Source: Chitinophaga sp. LS1
Lineage (GTDB): Bacteria > Bacteroidota > Bacteroidia > Chitinophagales > Chitinophagaceae
Assembly (NCBI RefSeq): GCF_034274695.1
Contig: NZ_CP128362.1
Location: 3,970,501-4,034,500, forward strand
DNA length: 64,000 nucleotides
Direction of reading: 5' to 3'
The translations under genes were made by a program, and so were the position numbers. This document shows positions 29,146-40,351 of this stretch, piece by piece (position 1 is the first letter of the stretch; each line of letters opens with the position of its first letter). The notes below the pieces were generated by a model, which did no database searches, was not told the DNA's origin, and saw nothing but the letters and a program-made list of their open reading frames with translations.

Positions 29146-29169
29146 GGTGTATCATAAGTTAGATACACC
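29146..29169. repeat. 8-bp hairpin
   Basis: Perfect arms 29146-29153 and 29162-29169 with an 8-base loop. On the minus strand a T-rich tract follows, so it may stop transcripts of the aldo/keto reductase gene that ends 330 bp upstream on that strand. Confidence 0.35.
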
Positions 29170-29496
29170 CTATTTTAATCCAGATACCTGATGGATCCCG
29201 ATCCCATTTTATGCGTTTCTCAGGAGTTTTATTTATGATAAACTTTCTTTCGCCTTTGTGCTCACTGCCGGTAAGTTTTCGAACCAAATATTATTGATTA
29301 TTGACAGATTGTCTCAAGTAGATCGATAATTATAATTTTAACTTAGGAGACCGGATCTGGACTTCCCGTTCTGGTAATGATAAATTTTAACTGTAGTGAA
29401 TTCAATAATTGGAGTATACAAATAAACTTCCACGATAGAAAAATTACAATGAAGTTTACGAAGTTTTATTACTTGCTTCCTATTTTCAAACGTCTT

Positions 29497-30330
29497 TTAA
29501 ACATGATAAATTAGTCCACTACCTTTATCTAGCGATTTGATAGTTGTCATATCATCGGAAGACAACTCAAAGTCAAATACATTGAAATTTTCATTTATCC
29601 TTTTCATATTTGCTGATTTCGGAATAACCACAACTTCTTTTTGAATTAACCATCGTAGCACCACTTGGGCAATACTCTTATTATATTTGCTTGAAAGCGC
29701 TTTTAAAAGTTCATTATTAAAAAGATTGTTTTTACCCTGAGCAAAGGGAGCCCATGACTCCAACTGGATGCCTTGAGATTTCAAAGCTTTCTGCATTTCT
29801 GTTTTTTGGGAAAATGGATGTGTCTCCACTTGATTGACTGCTGGTATCACACTATGCTGCGTAAGTAAATTCTGAATCTGATTCATATTGAAATTACTTA
29901 CACCTATAGCTCTTACTTTACCTTCTTTATATAATTCTTCCATTGCTGTCCAGCAGGAATTTACGTCTCCCTGCGGGATATGAATCAAGTACAGATCAAT
30001 ATAGTCAAGACCCAATTTTTTTAGTGATGTTTCAAAGGCGCGCTTTGATTTTTCATCCCCGGGATCCGCTGGCAAAAATTTTGTGGTCACAAAGATTTCT
30101 TCTCGTTTGACATTACTTTTTTTAATCGCTCTGCCCACCGATTCCTCATTATAGTATGCTGCAGCTGTGTCGATCAGTCTGTAGCCAATATTTAAAGCAT
30201 TTAGTACAGAATGCTCACACTCTAAACCGTCTCGAAGCAAGTAAGTGCCAAAACCGAGCAGCGGCATTTTTATGCCGTTATTTAATGTTATGTTCATCAC
30301 TTTATAACTATCGGTATGCTGTTTTTCCAT
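29497..30330 (-). CDS. Aldo/keto reductase (2,5-diketo-D-gluconate reductase-like)
   Basis: A 277-residue NADPH-dependent (beta/alpha)8 oxidoreductase. The catalytic tetrad is visible: Asp in RLIDTAAAYYNEE, Tyr a few residues on, Lys in VTTKF and His in YLIHIP. AIGVSNFN and the C-terminal VVIPKSANMKRINEN bind NADP(H). Start ATG 30330 or the Met 11 codons later (MNITLNNGIKMP). It lies on the same strand as a second reductase, separated by 232 bp containing a long hairpin, so the two are probably separate units. Confidence 0.9.
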   Translation of the reverse strand: MEKQHTDSYKVMNITLNNGIKMPLLGFGTYLLRDGLECEHSVLNALNIGYRLIDTAAAYYNEESVGRAIKKSNVKREEIFVTTKFLPADPGDEKSKRAFETSLKKLGLDYIDLYLIHIPQGDVNSCWTAMEELYKEGKVRAIGVSNFNMNQIQNLLTQHSVIPAVNQVETHPFSQKTEMQKALKSQGIQLESWAPFAQGKNNLFNNELLKALSSKYNKSIAQVVLRWLIQKEVVVIPKSANMKRINENFNVFDFELSSDDMTTIKSLDKGSGLIYHV

Positions 30331-30482
30331 ATATTTTTAATAACATGAAGTGGGTTGAAGATTGATGAGCGTCCATGCCCCGTTTTTGGGCCTGTACTTC
30401 TGCAAAAATTAACCTTTTACCTCAGGATAAAGGTTAGAAACTCAAATCTACCTGAGCTGTCGGTATTGGTGTAGCTTAGTTG

Positions 30483-30528
30483 CAATCCCGGTAGCCGGCT
30501 CTATTCGTAGAGCCGGCTACCGGGATTG
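30483..30528. repeat. 21-bp perfect hairpin with a TTCG loop
   Basis: Arms 30483-30503 and 30508-30528 are perfectly complementary over 21 bp with loop TTCG on the plus strand (CGAA on the minus strand). It begins 34 bases past the stop of the second aldo/keto reductase gene on the minus strand. There is no T-run, so it may be an mRNA-stabilising or processing hairpin, or an unusual terminator. Confidence 0.8.
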
Positions 30529-30562
30529 ATGGAAATCGCCATCAGGGTGATTGAACAATCGT

Positions 30563-31558
<996 letters not shown>

Positions 31559-31672
31559 TTACTGCTGCAAAATTGCAGAAGAAGGGCGAGCCGTTTTGTA
31601 TACAGATTACGGGTTTTCCTACCAATATTACTGATTGGGAAGGCAGGTATTAAAAGGGATTGCCGGAACCTG

Positions 31673-31680
31673 TAATTTTG
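31673..31680 (+). promoter_or_regulatory. -7 element of the AraC gene
   Basis: TAATTTTG is an exact match to the Bacteroidota -7 consensus TAnnTTTG and lies 21 bases before the ATG at 31701. No good -33 TTG is seen at the expected distance. It supports the start at 31701 over the one at 31635. Confidence 0.45.
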
Positions 31681-31700
31681 TAGCGATAAAAGAAGAAGGT

Positions 31701-32597
31701 ATGGAAGAGATTATAAAAATTGGCAGCATCGCTCAATACAATACCATGCGGGGCTTAACTACCAAACATCCTCTGGTTGCGGTGATTGACCTCTCGAAAG
31801 CACAATCGATGCCCGCCAGATCATTCAACTTTGGTTTGTATGCGGTGGCGTTGAAAGAACTGAACTGTGGCCAATTGCGCTATGGAAGAAGGCACTATGA
31901 CTATCAGGAAGGAAGCATGGTATTTGTAGCGCCCGGACAGGTAGTAGGTGTGGAACCCGGCATTGAACCATTTGCCCCGAAAGGCTGGACATTGCTCTTT
32001 CATCCCGACCTGATAAACGGTACTCCGCTGGGCAAACACATTCAGGATTATTCTTTCTTTTCGTATGATGTAAATGAAGCGCTTCACCTATCGGATAAAG
32101 AGCGGAGTATTGTGATTGATTGCTTCTCAAAAATCGAGTATGAACTCGATCAAAATATAGACAAGCACAGCAAAAGACTGATTGCATCCAACATCGAGTT
32201 GTTGCTCAATTACTGCATCCGTTTTTACGACCGCCAGTTCATTACGCGCGACAATGTAAACAAAGGAATCCTGGAACGGTTAGAATACTTGTTGAAAGGC
32301 TATTTTTCATCCGATAAACCGCAGAGCGAAGGTTTGCCTTCTGTAGCTTATTGCGCCGAATCGCTACATTTATCACCCAACTATTTTGGTGACCTGGTGA
32401 AGAAAGAAACCGGCAGATCTGCTCTGGAATACATTCAGTCAAAGGTGATAGATGTGGCGAAAGAGAGAGTGTTTGACATGAATAAATCGGTGAGTGAAAT
32501 TGCCTACGAATTGGGCTTTAAATACCCGCAGCATTTCACCCGTTTATTCAAACAAAAAACAGGCGTTACGCCTAATGATTACCGGATGATGAATTAA
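31701..32597 (+). CDS. AraC family transcriptional regulator
   Basis: 298 residues from ATG 31701; the earlier start at 31635 lies before a perfect -7 box and is rejected. A cupin-type sensing domain (VAPGQVVGVEPG) is followed by the AraC double HTH (LHLSPNYFGDLVKKETGRS and VSEIAYELGFKYPQHFTRLF). Divergent from the GC-rich aldo/keto reductase, a common regulator-enzyme pairing. Inducer unknown. Confidence 0.9.
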   Translation: MEEIIKIGSIAQYNTMRGLTTKHPLVAVIDLSKAQSMPARSFNFGLYAVALKELNCGQLRYGRRHYDYQEGSMVFVAPGQVVGVEPGIEPFAPKGWTLLFHPDLINGTPLGKHIQDYSFFSYDVNEALHLSDKERSIVIDCFSKIEYELDQNIDKHSKRLIASNIELLLNYCIRFYDRQFITRDNVNKGILERLEYLLKGYFSSDKPQSEGLPSVAYCAESLHLSPNYFGDLVKKETGRSALEYIQSKVIDVAKERVFDMNKSVSEIAYELGFKYPQHFTRLFKQKTGVTPNDYRMMN

Positions 32598-32861
32598 ATG
32601 GACTCATTTGAAATTTCATTTTTAGGGGTTTTGAAACATATGTGCCAGCCCGATCATTACCCATTGTTGGTGAATAACATTAACAAGGAAAGCGAATTGT
32701 CTCACCAACCAAACATAACCAGCACACAAAAAATGGGCTCGCCTTTCCCGCGAACCCTTGCAATATCATATTAACTATAATCTCTTAACTAAACGCTTCC
32801 TTCCGCCAACTATTACAATTTATGACTTCCAACATTAACTCATGTTAACATAAACTAAAAA

Positions 32862-34571
32862 TTAATGCAGGTCTCTGATCACTTTAGATCCTGAACCATT
32901 TCGTAATATATCAAGGTCTGCACCGAGGTGTGCCTGTTGTACGTGGTCAATATAAAATTTTACATACCCACGGGTGGCCATAGGAAGTGGTGCCTGCCAG
33001 CTTGCTTTACGTGCAGCCAGCACTTCTTCACTAATATCAAGATGCAGCTTTCTTGCAGCCACATCCAGCTCGATCATATCGTCATTCTTTACCAATGCCA
33101 ATATACCTCCTATTGATGATTCAGGCGATACATGTAAAATCACGGTACCACCTGCTGTACCACTCATGCGACCATCAGAAATGCGCACCATATCTTTGAT
33201 ACCTTTTTTCAATAATTTCATTGGCAGATCCATGTTTCCAACTTCAGGCATACCGGGGTAACCTACCGGGCCAACTCCTTTCAAAACCATCACACATTGT
33301 TCATCAATATCCAGATCCGGATCATCAATTCTGGTAAGATAATCTTCTATACTTTCAAATACGATTGCACGGCCGCGATGCTTTAATAAATGAGCAGAAG
33401 CTGCAGCAGGTTTAATAACAGCTCCCTGCTCGCATAAATTGCCTTTTAACACTACCATACCGGCTTTCGGCTGAAGGGGTTTCTGCAGCGTTGCGATTAC
33501 ATCTGTATTATAGCAGGGGGAAAAAAGGCAATTGGCGCTGAGACTTTTTCCATTGACAGTTAAGACATCCGTTTGCAGATAAGATTCCATTTCGCGGATA
33601 ACGACAGGTAGTCCGCCTGCATAGTAAAAATCTTCCATCAAAAATTTACCGGATGGTTTCAGGTTTACTAACAAGGGAATGCTGCTGCCTATGGTGTCGA
33701 AATCTTCCAGTGAAAGCGGAACCCCAATACGACCTGCAATGGCCAGTAAATGAATGATGAAATTGGTAGAACCACCAATCGCGGAATTGATGACAATAGC
33801 ATTTTCAAAAGCATTCCGGGTAAGTATGCGAGAGAGTTTGAGATCTTCCTTTACCATCTCTACAATACGACGACCACTCAACTGAGCCAGCAATTTCTTG
33901 CGTGCATCTACAGCTGGAATGGCAGCAGCACCGGGTAATGTCAATCCGAGGGCTTCTGACATACAGGCCATCGTACTTGCAGTACCCATGGTCATGCAAT
34001 GTCCCTGGCTACGCGCTACTCCCGTCTCTACTTCCTTAATGTCCTGTGCAGTGTAATCTTCCACACCTTGTTTTTCCTTTATCATCCAGTTAAAAGTACC
34101 ACTGCCAATGCATTCTCCACGAAAACGACCGTTGAGCATTGCTCCACCGGGTACTACGATCGTCGGGAGGTCTACACTGCAGGCCCCCATAATGCTACTT
34201 GGAGTGGTTTTATCGCAACCCGTGAGCAACACCACTCCATCAAGAGGATTGGCACGGATGGTTTCTTCTACATCCATACTGGTCAGGTTACGAAACAACA
34301 TGCTTGTTGGGCGCATGACCGTTTCTCCGAGAGATGTAACAGGAAATTCAAATGGTATGCCTCCGGCTTCCAGTATTCCACGCTTTACCACTTCAGCTAT
34401 TTCACGTAGGTGTGCATTGCAGGGAGTCAGCTCACTCCAGGTATTACAGATGCCGATGACAGGTCTGTTCATGAAATAGTCATCGGGATAACCCTGTGTA
34501 CGGAACCATGACCGGTGTACAAATCCCATTTTATCCTGTTTCCCGAACCAGTCTGCGCTTCTTAACTTCAT
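32862..34571 (-). CDS. IlvD/Edd family sugar-acid dehydratase (L-arabinonate/xylonate dehydratase-like)
   Basis: A 569-residue dehydratase with the Fe-S cysteine motifs of the family: GICNTWSELTPCN (about 40-52), LTGCDKTTPSS and QGHCMTMGTASTM. The Ser-containing C-terminal segment ISDGRMSGTAGGTVILH is present. Length and motifs fit the L-arabinonate/D-xylonate branch better than IlvD itself. It removes water from an aldonic acid to give a 2-keto-3-deoxy acid. It follows SusD by 11 bp, so it belongs to the SusC-SusD-dehydratase operon. Confidence 0.9.
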   Translation of the reverse strand: MKLRSADWFGKQDKMGFVHRSWFRTQGYPDDYFMNRPVIGICNTWSELTPCNAHLREIAEVVKRGILEAGGIPFEFPVTSLGETVMRPTSMLFRNLTSMDVEETIRANPLDGVVLLTGCDKTTPSSIMGACSVDLPTIVVPGGAMLNGRFRGECIGSGTFNWMIKEKQGVEDYTAQDIKEVETGVARSQGHCMTMGTASTMACMSEALGLTLPGAAAIPAVDARKKLLAQLSGRRIVEMVKEDLKLSRILTRNAFENAIVINSAIGGSTNFIIHLLAIAGRIGVPLSLEDFDTIGSSIPLLVNLKPSGKFLMEDFYYAGGLPVVIREMESYLQTDVLTVNGKSLSANCLFSPCYNTDVIATLQKPLQPKAGMVVLKGNLCEQGAVIKPAAASAHLLKHRGRAIVFESIEDYLTRIDDPDLDIDEQCVMVLKGVGPVGYPGMPEVGNMDLPMKLLKKGIKDMVRISDGRMSGTAGGTVILHVSPESSIGGILALVKNDDMIELDVAARKLHLDISEEVLAARKASWQAPLPMATRGYVKFYIDHVQQAHLGADLDILRNGSGSKVIRDLH

Positions 34572-34582
34572 GCCGGTTATTT

Positions 34583-36106
34583 TTATTGTTTATCCCACCA
34601 GATCCTTGTACTCAATTTATCAGGTCCCTGTCTGGAAATGGCCTCGTTCACATTTTCGCTATTCACACTCAATTCGGAAGTAGGATAGGTAAGTCGCCTG
34701 ATAAAAGTGCCATTGGGCACATCCGGATTATTAGGTTGCCCGTATGGGTTAGGAGTGAGCGTAGGGAAACCACTTCTCCTGAAATTAGCAAAGGCTTCCG
34801 GACCATTCAGAAAGGAGGCAATCCAGTATTGGGTGTTGATCTGCTCCAGTTCATTGCCGGCTGTAAGCGGATTGGCGGCTATGTAAGTATCACGGGCTGC
34901 TGTACTAACAGCAGAATTCATATCATAGACTACCATTTGGTCCATATGGGCACTAATACCGTCAGCAAAATATTGAGCAGCGCTGCCGGTGTTGATCCAG
35001 CCCTGGAAACGGGCTTCTGCCAGTAAGAGGTTGGTTTGTGCGGCAGTCACCAGGAACACAGGAGAAGAAATTTTGAGCATTCTGCGACGGTCAACCTGAC
35101 TATAATCATAAAAGCTGGCCAGACCATCAGCTGCGGCGGCGGCAACAATGGTACCGTTGTCATTGCCAATAGGCATACCAATTTGTTTGGTGGGGTCCGT
35201 AGTGCCTACTGCTACCGTTTGTCCGGCGCCGCTGGTAGCACCAACATACCTGATAGCTATGGCCGTTAGTCGTGGGTCGGCCGTGTTCTTCAGCTGATCT
35301 GCAAATGGTTTGGCAAGGTAAAAATTGGCCGCCTCACCTCCATTCAGTGTATTGCCAATGGGTTGAGTGTAATTGGCATCATGTCGTATATATGCATTGT
35401 CGGCATTAGCAGTAATTACCCCGCCAGCTACAGCTGCCTGCACAATACTTTGTGCCTGGGTGGGATCTACCTTACTCAATCGCATACCAGCTCTCAGCAA
35501 CAGGGAATTGGCAAATTTTTTCCATTTATCCACATTGCCGGCATACAATATGTCGCCGGTTTCAATAACAGCCGTTGTGTTAAGTGCTGCTGCGGCTTCT
35601 GTCAGCTCCTGAATGAGTAATGGGTAAATATCCTGCTGTCGGTCATATTTGGGAAACAGAGCGCCTTTAACTAACCCTGCACCACCATCGGTATAAGGGA
35701 TGTCTCCATATTCATCTGTCAGGATCATAAACACGTAAGTCTGGTAAATGCGCGCCATGTTGTACATATTGCTCCTATTCGGCAGATCTTTAGATCGGGT
35801 AAGGGCATCATAGGTATTTTTGATCACGCTTTGATAGTAAGCAGTCCACAGCGGTTGTGTGGTTATATCGCGACTATCCTGGTTAAAATTGGCACCCGCC
35901 AGCACACCACCATTAGGTGATATCATTTGCTGTACAACTCCAATATCGAACACCAGGGATTTCACCGGGAAAGAGGTATTGATAATGGCCTGGTTCAGTA
36001 ACAGGGCAGGGTCGAGTGAAGTGGAATTTGTTCCATTTATATTCAGATCGCTCAATCCCTTTTCACAGGAAGCGAAGAAAAATATTGCAAAGATGATTTT
36101 TTTCAT
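34583..36106 (-). CDS. SusD/RagB family outer-membrane lipoprotein
   Basis: A 507-residue protein with a short lipoprotein signal and lipobox (FFASC, Cys about residue 14). Its helical SusD-like repeats include VFMILTDEYGDIPYTDGG and FLNGPEAFANFRRSGFPTL, the latter near the C-terminus as in SusD-like_2 members. It caps the SusC barrel and binds the substrate glycan at the cell surface. The ATG is 2 bp after the SusC stop. Confidence 0.92.
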   Translation of the reverse strand: MKKIIFAIFFFASCEKGLSDLNINGTNSTSLDPALLLNQAIINTSFPVKSLVFDIGVVQQMISPNGGVLAGANFNQDSRDITTQPLWTAYYQSVIKNTYDALTRSKDLPNRSNMYNMARIYQTYVFMILTDEYGDIPYTDGGAGLVKGALFPKYDRQQDIYPLLIQELTEAAAALNTTAVIETGDILYAGNVDKWKKFANSLLLRAGMRLSKVDPTQAQSIVQAAVAGGVITANADNAYIRHDANYTQPIGNTLNGGEAANFYLAKPFADQLKNTADPRLTAIAIRYVGATSGAGQTVAVGTTDPTKQIGMPIGNDNGTIVAAAAADGLASFYDYSQVDRRRMLKISSPVFLVTAAQTNLLLAEARFQGWINTGSAAQYFADGISAHMDQMVVYDMNSAVSTAARDTYIAANPLTAGNELEQINTQYWIASFLNGPEAFANFRRSGFPTLTPNPYGQPNNPDVPNGTFIRRLTYPTSELSVNSENVNEAISRQGPDKLSTRIWWDKQ

Positions 36107-36108
36107 GA

Positions 36109-39100
36109 CTAGAGTTTAATATTCAGATTCAATCCAAGGCTACGGGAGGTAGGTAATCCGGGAGATTCAAGCCCTATCTGGTTGTCAGAGCCAAAGCCAA
36201 ATGTTTCCGGATCAATATTATCAACCCACTTCTTTAATAGCAATACATTGTTGGCTACAAGGTCAAGTTTTACACCTTTAATGGGCCATCTGACCGGAAT
36301 ATGTTTGGTAAGATCATAACCCAGGGACACCTGCCGCAATTTCCAGTAACCACCGTTGTATACAACAGGAGCGATGATCTGTTGTGAACGAAGGTGTTCC
36401 CAATAGGTTTGCACAGCTGCCACGGCATTATTGGGATTGCCACCAGCATCTACACCCACACCTTTTACGCCGCCCTCACGTCCTTCCAGCGTCATTTTGT
36501 GCAGTCCATGCCGCACAGCATTGAAGTTGGTACCCGACAGCATTTTATTACCAAGTTTGTAGTCTATGAACACGCTTAGTCTAAATCCTTTGTAATTGAC
36601 AGTATTCAAAAAACCACCTACCCATTTTGGCAGAGCGCTGCCATATAACATAAAGTCGGAGCTACGCTGTGGCAAACCGTTTGATTGAAATATTTGCTGG
36701 CCTTTTTCATTATACGCATACCCATAGCCGGCAATCTGCCCTATTTCCTGCCCTACTACATGCCTGGTTTCTCCATTAAATACATGTGTACCGGTGGTGA
36801 TGCGTTCGCCTGGTTTGTTAGTAATAATGCTGAGTACTTTGGTAATATTGTAAGAGGTATTGGCGGTAAATTCCCAGCTCCAGTCAGCGCTTTTAACTGG
36901 TACCAGGTTCAGCATAGCTTCAAAGCCATGGTTACGGCTTTTACCACTGTTGATTGGCGTGTTCAGATAACCAGATGCATCGGAGATCTGCACAAGTACA
37001 ATCTGGTCGCTGGTAATCTTGCGGTAAACTGCCAGATCAATATTTACACGGTTGTTGAAGAGCCGCATTTCCAAACCGGCTTCTACTTCTGCTATACGGC
37101 TAGGTTTCAGATTAGCATTAGGTAAGGTAGTGCCGGTCACATTATTACTGATAGCACTGGTCCCAACAGGTACTGGCTGTCCATTAGGGTTGTTAATGAA
37201 ATTGGCATTAGGAGTATAAAACAATTGGTTGGAATACGGAGCTACATCGCCATCGCTGCCCACTTCGGCATAGCCTAGCCGGAGTTTACCAAAATTCAAC
37301 CATTTAACATGAGTCAGGTGTTCAGAAAAAATATAACTACCGGAAACAGATGGATACATAATACTTCTGTTCTCCGGTGAAAGCGTAGAAAACCAGTCGT
37401 TGCGAAGGGTACCGGTCAGGTAGTAAGTTTGATTAAAGTTCAATTCAGCAGAACTATACAGAGAGTTCACACCCTGTTCTATCAATGTATACACCGGGTC
37501 TTTGGATCGTCCGTTTTGTACGGTATATATTCCCCGGGTAATAAAATCGGTTACAACTACATTGTTGGCGTCAGTCCGTTTGCGCATGCGGTTACCACCG
37601 GCATTCAGGTTCACTTCCACCACACCGAATTTTTTATTTGCATTTACCAGGTAGTCAAGGTTGGTTTCCCGGAAACGGCGGGACTCCTGCGTATATAAGC
37701 CATTCACAAAACCCGGTGGTGCGGCCGCCCTGGAAGCCTGACCGGTAGGGAAGTTGTTTACGTCTTCATCCCTGGACCAGTAGTCCTGCCCAAACCGCCC
37801 CTGCACACTCAGCCACGGGCGTAAGTTGTACTTCAGGGTTACATTACCGAAAATACGATCCCGTTTTATATTGTGGAATTGTTCTGCCAATACCCAATAC
37901 GGATTGGTGCGGTTGGTGAACCTTGACCAATTGTATTCATCACCTGCTGCATTGTATTTGTTTTCATCCAGCACATGCAATGGCATAGACGTAGACATCG
38001 CCATCAGCGTAGTGGGAATGGAATTATCCTGGTTAGCAATATTTGGAGGGTTTGTATTGATTTCCCGTGAATAATTTACGTTACCTGATATCAGAAATTG
38101 TTCAGACAGATTGTAACTAAAACCGAGGTTCATGGATTTGCGGTTAAACGTATTATTGGGCATAATGCCCTGATTACTGGTATTGTTTAATGACATCCGG
38201 AAACCACCTTTATCGCTGCTGCTTTCAAAGGCAATCGTATTGGCAATATTTTGCCCATGGCGATAAAATTCTTTTATGCGGCTGCCCTGTGGTGTATAGG
38301 GGACAGTTAAATTATTAAAAAGGATTTGCGTCATACCTGGCTCAAATTTTTCACCAAACGACCATTGGCCTGAAGTAGGGTTGGGTGCTGTAGGACGAAC
38401 ACCGTTTTCACCCTGACCGTATTCATGCTGGTAATCAGTGTAATCAAGAGGTGTATCGTTAGTATAATTCAGGTTATAAGTAACACCGATTCCTTTGGTT
38501 TTCCCTTTCGTTTTTGTCGTGATCATGATCACCCCATCTTTGGCACGTGACCCATAAAGGGCAGATGCCGGAGCCCCTTTTAAGATGGTCATGTTTTCAA
38601 TGTCGTCAGGATTAATGCTTGACAATCCATCTCCACCATCTGCAAACACACCACCACCTTTTACACCAATGGTATTGTCGTTAAAATTGGTATTGTCAAC
38701 CGGAACACCGTTTATAACGATCAGCGGATTATTCTGCCCTGAAATTGATGACTGGCCGCGGATGCGGATCTTTGAAGTACCGCCAGGGCCTGTGCCCAGA
38801 GAGGAGATATTTACTCCGGCCACCTTACCCTGCAATGCATTCATGACATTACTGCTGCGGTTTACACTTATTTCTTCGGGTTTAACGCTGGTTGCAGCAT
38901 ATCCGAGACTACGTGCCTGTTTTTTAATACCCAGGGCGGTTACGACCACCTCACCCAGGTTCTGGTTATCAATAATCATGGATACATCTATCGCCGTGCG
39001 GTCCGCAATTTTCACTTCTGTTGTTTTAAATCCTACAAAACTGAACACGAGCGTAGCATTAGGAGAAGCATGAATGCTGTATCTGCCGGTGTTATCAGAA

Positions 39101-39279
39101 GTGGTTCCCAGCGAGCTGCCTTTTACTGTCACTGAAACCCCGGGCATTTTTGTTCCCTTATCATCCGATACAATGCCTGTAATATTTTGTGCATACGTAA
39201 CAGAGCAGATTAAATTGAAAATGACAAACAGCCAGCACCTCGCAAAGCGGGATGCTCTACAGTAGAAATATTTTTTCAT
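36109..39279 (-). CDS. SusC/RagA family TonB-linked outer-membrane transporter
   Basis: A 1,056-residue transporter with signal peptide, CarboxypepD_reg domain (GIVSDDKGTKMPGVSVTVKG), TonB box and plug (VTALGIKKQARSLGYA, IRGQSSISGQNNPLIVINGV, ILKGAPASALYGSRA) and a long barrel ending in LNLNIKL. It imports a substrate held by the SusD partner immediately downstream. It heads the operon with SusD and the dehydratase and faces a divergent AraC gene 176 bp away. The two-part locus points to uptake of a sugar acid or sugar-acid-containing glycan. Confidence 0.95.
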   Translation of the reverse strand: MKKYFYCRASRFARCWLFVIFNLICSVTYAQNITGIVSDDKGTKMPGVSVTVKGSSLGTTSDNTGRYSIHASPNATLVFSFVGFKTTEVKIADRTAIDVSMIIDNQNLGEVVVTALGIKKQARSLGYAATSVKPEEISVNRSSNVMNALQGKVAGVNISSLGTGPGGTSKIRIRGQSSISGQNNPLIVINGVPVDNTNFNDNTIGVKGGGVFADGGDGLSSINPDDIENMTILKGAPASALYGSRAKDGVIMITTKTKGKTKGIGVTYNLNYTNDTPLDYTDYQHEYGQGENGVRPTAPNPTSGQWSFGEKFEPGMTQILFNNLTVPYTPQGSRIKEFYRHGQNIANTIAFESSSDKGGFRMSLNNTSNQGIMPNNTFNRKSMNLGFSYNLSEQFLISGNVNYSREINTNPPNIANQDNSIPTTLMAMSTSMPLHVLDENKYNAAGDEYNWSRFTNRTNPYWVLAEQFHNIKRDRIFGNVTLKYNLRPWLSVQGRFGQDYWSRDEDVNNFPTGQASRAAAPPGFVNGLYTQESRRFRETNLDYLVNANKKFGVVEVNLNAGGNRMRKRTDANNVVVTDFITRGIYTVQNGRSKDPVYTLIEQGVNSLYSSAELNFNQTYYLTGTLRNDWFSTLSPENRSIMYPSVSGSYIFSEHLTHVKWLNFGKLRLGYAEVGSDGDVAPYSNQLFYTPNANFINNPNGQPVPVGTSAISNNVTGTTLPNANLKPSRIAEVEAGLEMRLFNNRVNIDLAVYRKITSDQIVLVQISDASGYLNTPINSGKSRNHGFEAMLNLVPVKSADWSWEFTANTSYNITKVLSIITNKPGERITTGTHVFNGETRHVVGQEIGQIAGYGYAYNEKGQQIFQSNGLPQRSSDFMLYGSALPKWVGGFLNTVNYKGFRLSVFIDYKLGNKMLSGTNFNAVRHGLHKMTLEGREGGVKGVGVDAGGNPNNAVAAVQTYWEHLRSQQIIAPVVYNGGYWKLRQVSLGYDLTKHIPVRWPIKGVKLDLVANNVLLLKKWVDNIDPETFGFGSDNQIGLESPGLPTSRSLGLNLNIKL

Positions 39280-39455
39280 AACGCAACTTGGAGTGGTGAG
39301 GAATTCTTAAGGCTACAAATTATCTGGTATTACATTTAAAAACTTCCAAAATAGAACGGAGGTGAATTTTGTACGTGCAATTAGAACAAATTTCTTTTCT
39401 TTATAGAAGCCTATACAGCGAATTAAAATTCCATGACAATTTGTATATAACCCAT

Positions 39456-40340
39456 ATGAATCAATTTGTGCTACAACATGGTAAATCGGCAGAAATGCTT
39501 CTGTTTCCGCATATTCTGGAGTTGGGCATGAAGAAGAATGGCTCCATCCAGCTGAATATGTTTCCTACCACGATTATGGAAGGATTACGTATATATCATA
39601 TAATAGAGGGGCGGTTTGAGTGGCACATCAACCATCAACCATATGTTTTTTATCCCGGTGATGTAGCGCTGATAATGCCTGATATCCCATTTGGTTGTGA
39701 CAATGACGTGCTGAAGATCGGTTCTTTTACCTGGATACATCTGGCCTTACCTAAGAAGGATGGACATATACAACCCGGTAAATGGAGTGGGTTGTCTGAT
39801 AGTGAGGCTGCCGCCATCGGGAAGATCTTATCATTAAACAATTTGCCTGCATTGAGTCGCTTCAACGAAGTAGGCAGGATTATTAAATGTATTTATACGG
39901 AATTATCAGAGATGGAAGTGGCATTTCAGGCTCGTGTCAATCACCAGATCGATGAATTACTGATACAGATTACCCGTAAAATGACTCAACAAACACATTC
40001 TACCCGTGATTTCCCTAAAACTTTTACACAGCTGGAAGTATTGTTACGTCAGGATCTGGCGCATCAGTGGACCGTAGAAGAAATGGCTGGTCTGGTAGGT
40101 ATGGGCACAACGTTGTTCACAGAAAAAGTAAAAAGCTATTCAGGTTTTTCACCTATTAATTACCTGATTAATATCCGCATTTCAGAGGCTATTAAATTAT
40201 TAAAGCGGGTAGATATTACGGTAACTAATATAGCGCTGGATACGGGATTTTATTCATCCCAACACTTTTCAACTACTTTTAAAAAGCTAACTGGTTACCG
40301 TCCCAGCGAATTCAGAAAAAATCATTTGCGTAATATATAA
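39456..40340 (+). CDS. AraC family regulator of the sugar-acid locus
   Basis: 294 residues from ATG 39456 (a TTG start 29 codons earlier is less likely). A cupin sensing domain (IIEGRFEWHINHQPYVFYPGD) precedes the AraC HTH pair (WTVEEMAGLVGMGTTLF and VTNIALDTGFYSSQHFSTTF). It diverges from SusC and precedes a kinase gene by 11 bp. It probably controls both operons; the ligand is presumably the sugar acid or a derived sugar. Confidence 0.9.
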   Translation: MNQFVLQHGKSAEMLLFPHILELGMKKNGSIQLNMFPTTIMEGLRIYHIIEGRFEWHINHQPYVFYPGDVALIMPDIPFGCDNDVLKIGSFTWIHLALPKKDGHIQPGKWSGLSDSEAAAIGKILSLNNLPALSRFNEVGRIIKCIYTELSEMEVAFQARVNHQIDELLIQITRKMTQQTHSTRDFPKTFTQLEVLLRQDLAHQWTVEEMAGLVGMGTTLFTEKVKSYSGFSPINYLINIRISEAIKLLKRVDITVTNIALDTGFYSSQHFSTTFKKLTGYRPSEFRKNHLRNI

Positions 40341-40351
40341 TATCCAGTAAT

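Larger units (their letters stand above)
27842..29496. other. 1.65-kb region without a supported gene but with several hairpins
   Basis: No ORF of gene quality on either strand. It contains two strong plus-strand terminators (28574-28604, 28983-29013), two other hairpins (28871-28896, 29146-29169) and one protein-like open run without a start codon (28172-28402). Such terminators without upstream genes suggest small RNAs or decayed genes. Confidence 0.5.

Noticed and set aside
32641..32775. 44-codon plus-strand ORF between the AraC and dehydratase genes
   Set aside because: No motif, no promoter or terminator support; likely chance. The rest of 32598-32861 shows nothing.
34496..35026. Plus-strand ORF of 176 codons across the dehydratase/SusD junction
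   Set aside because: Antisense to two well-supported genes and without motifs.
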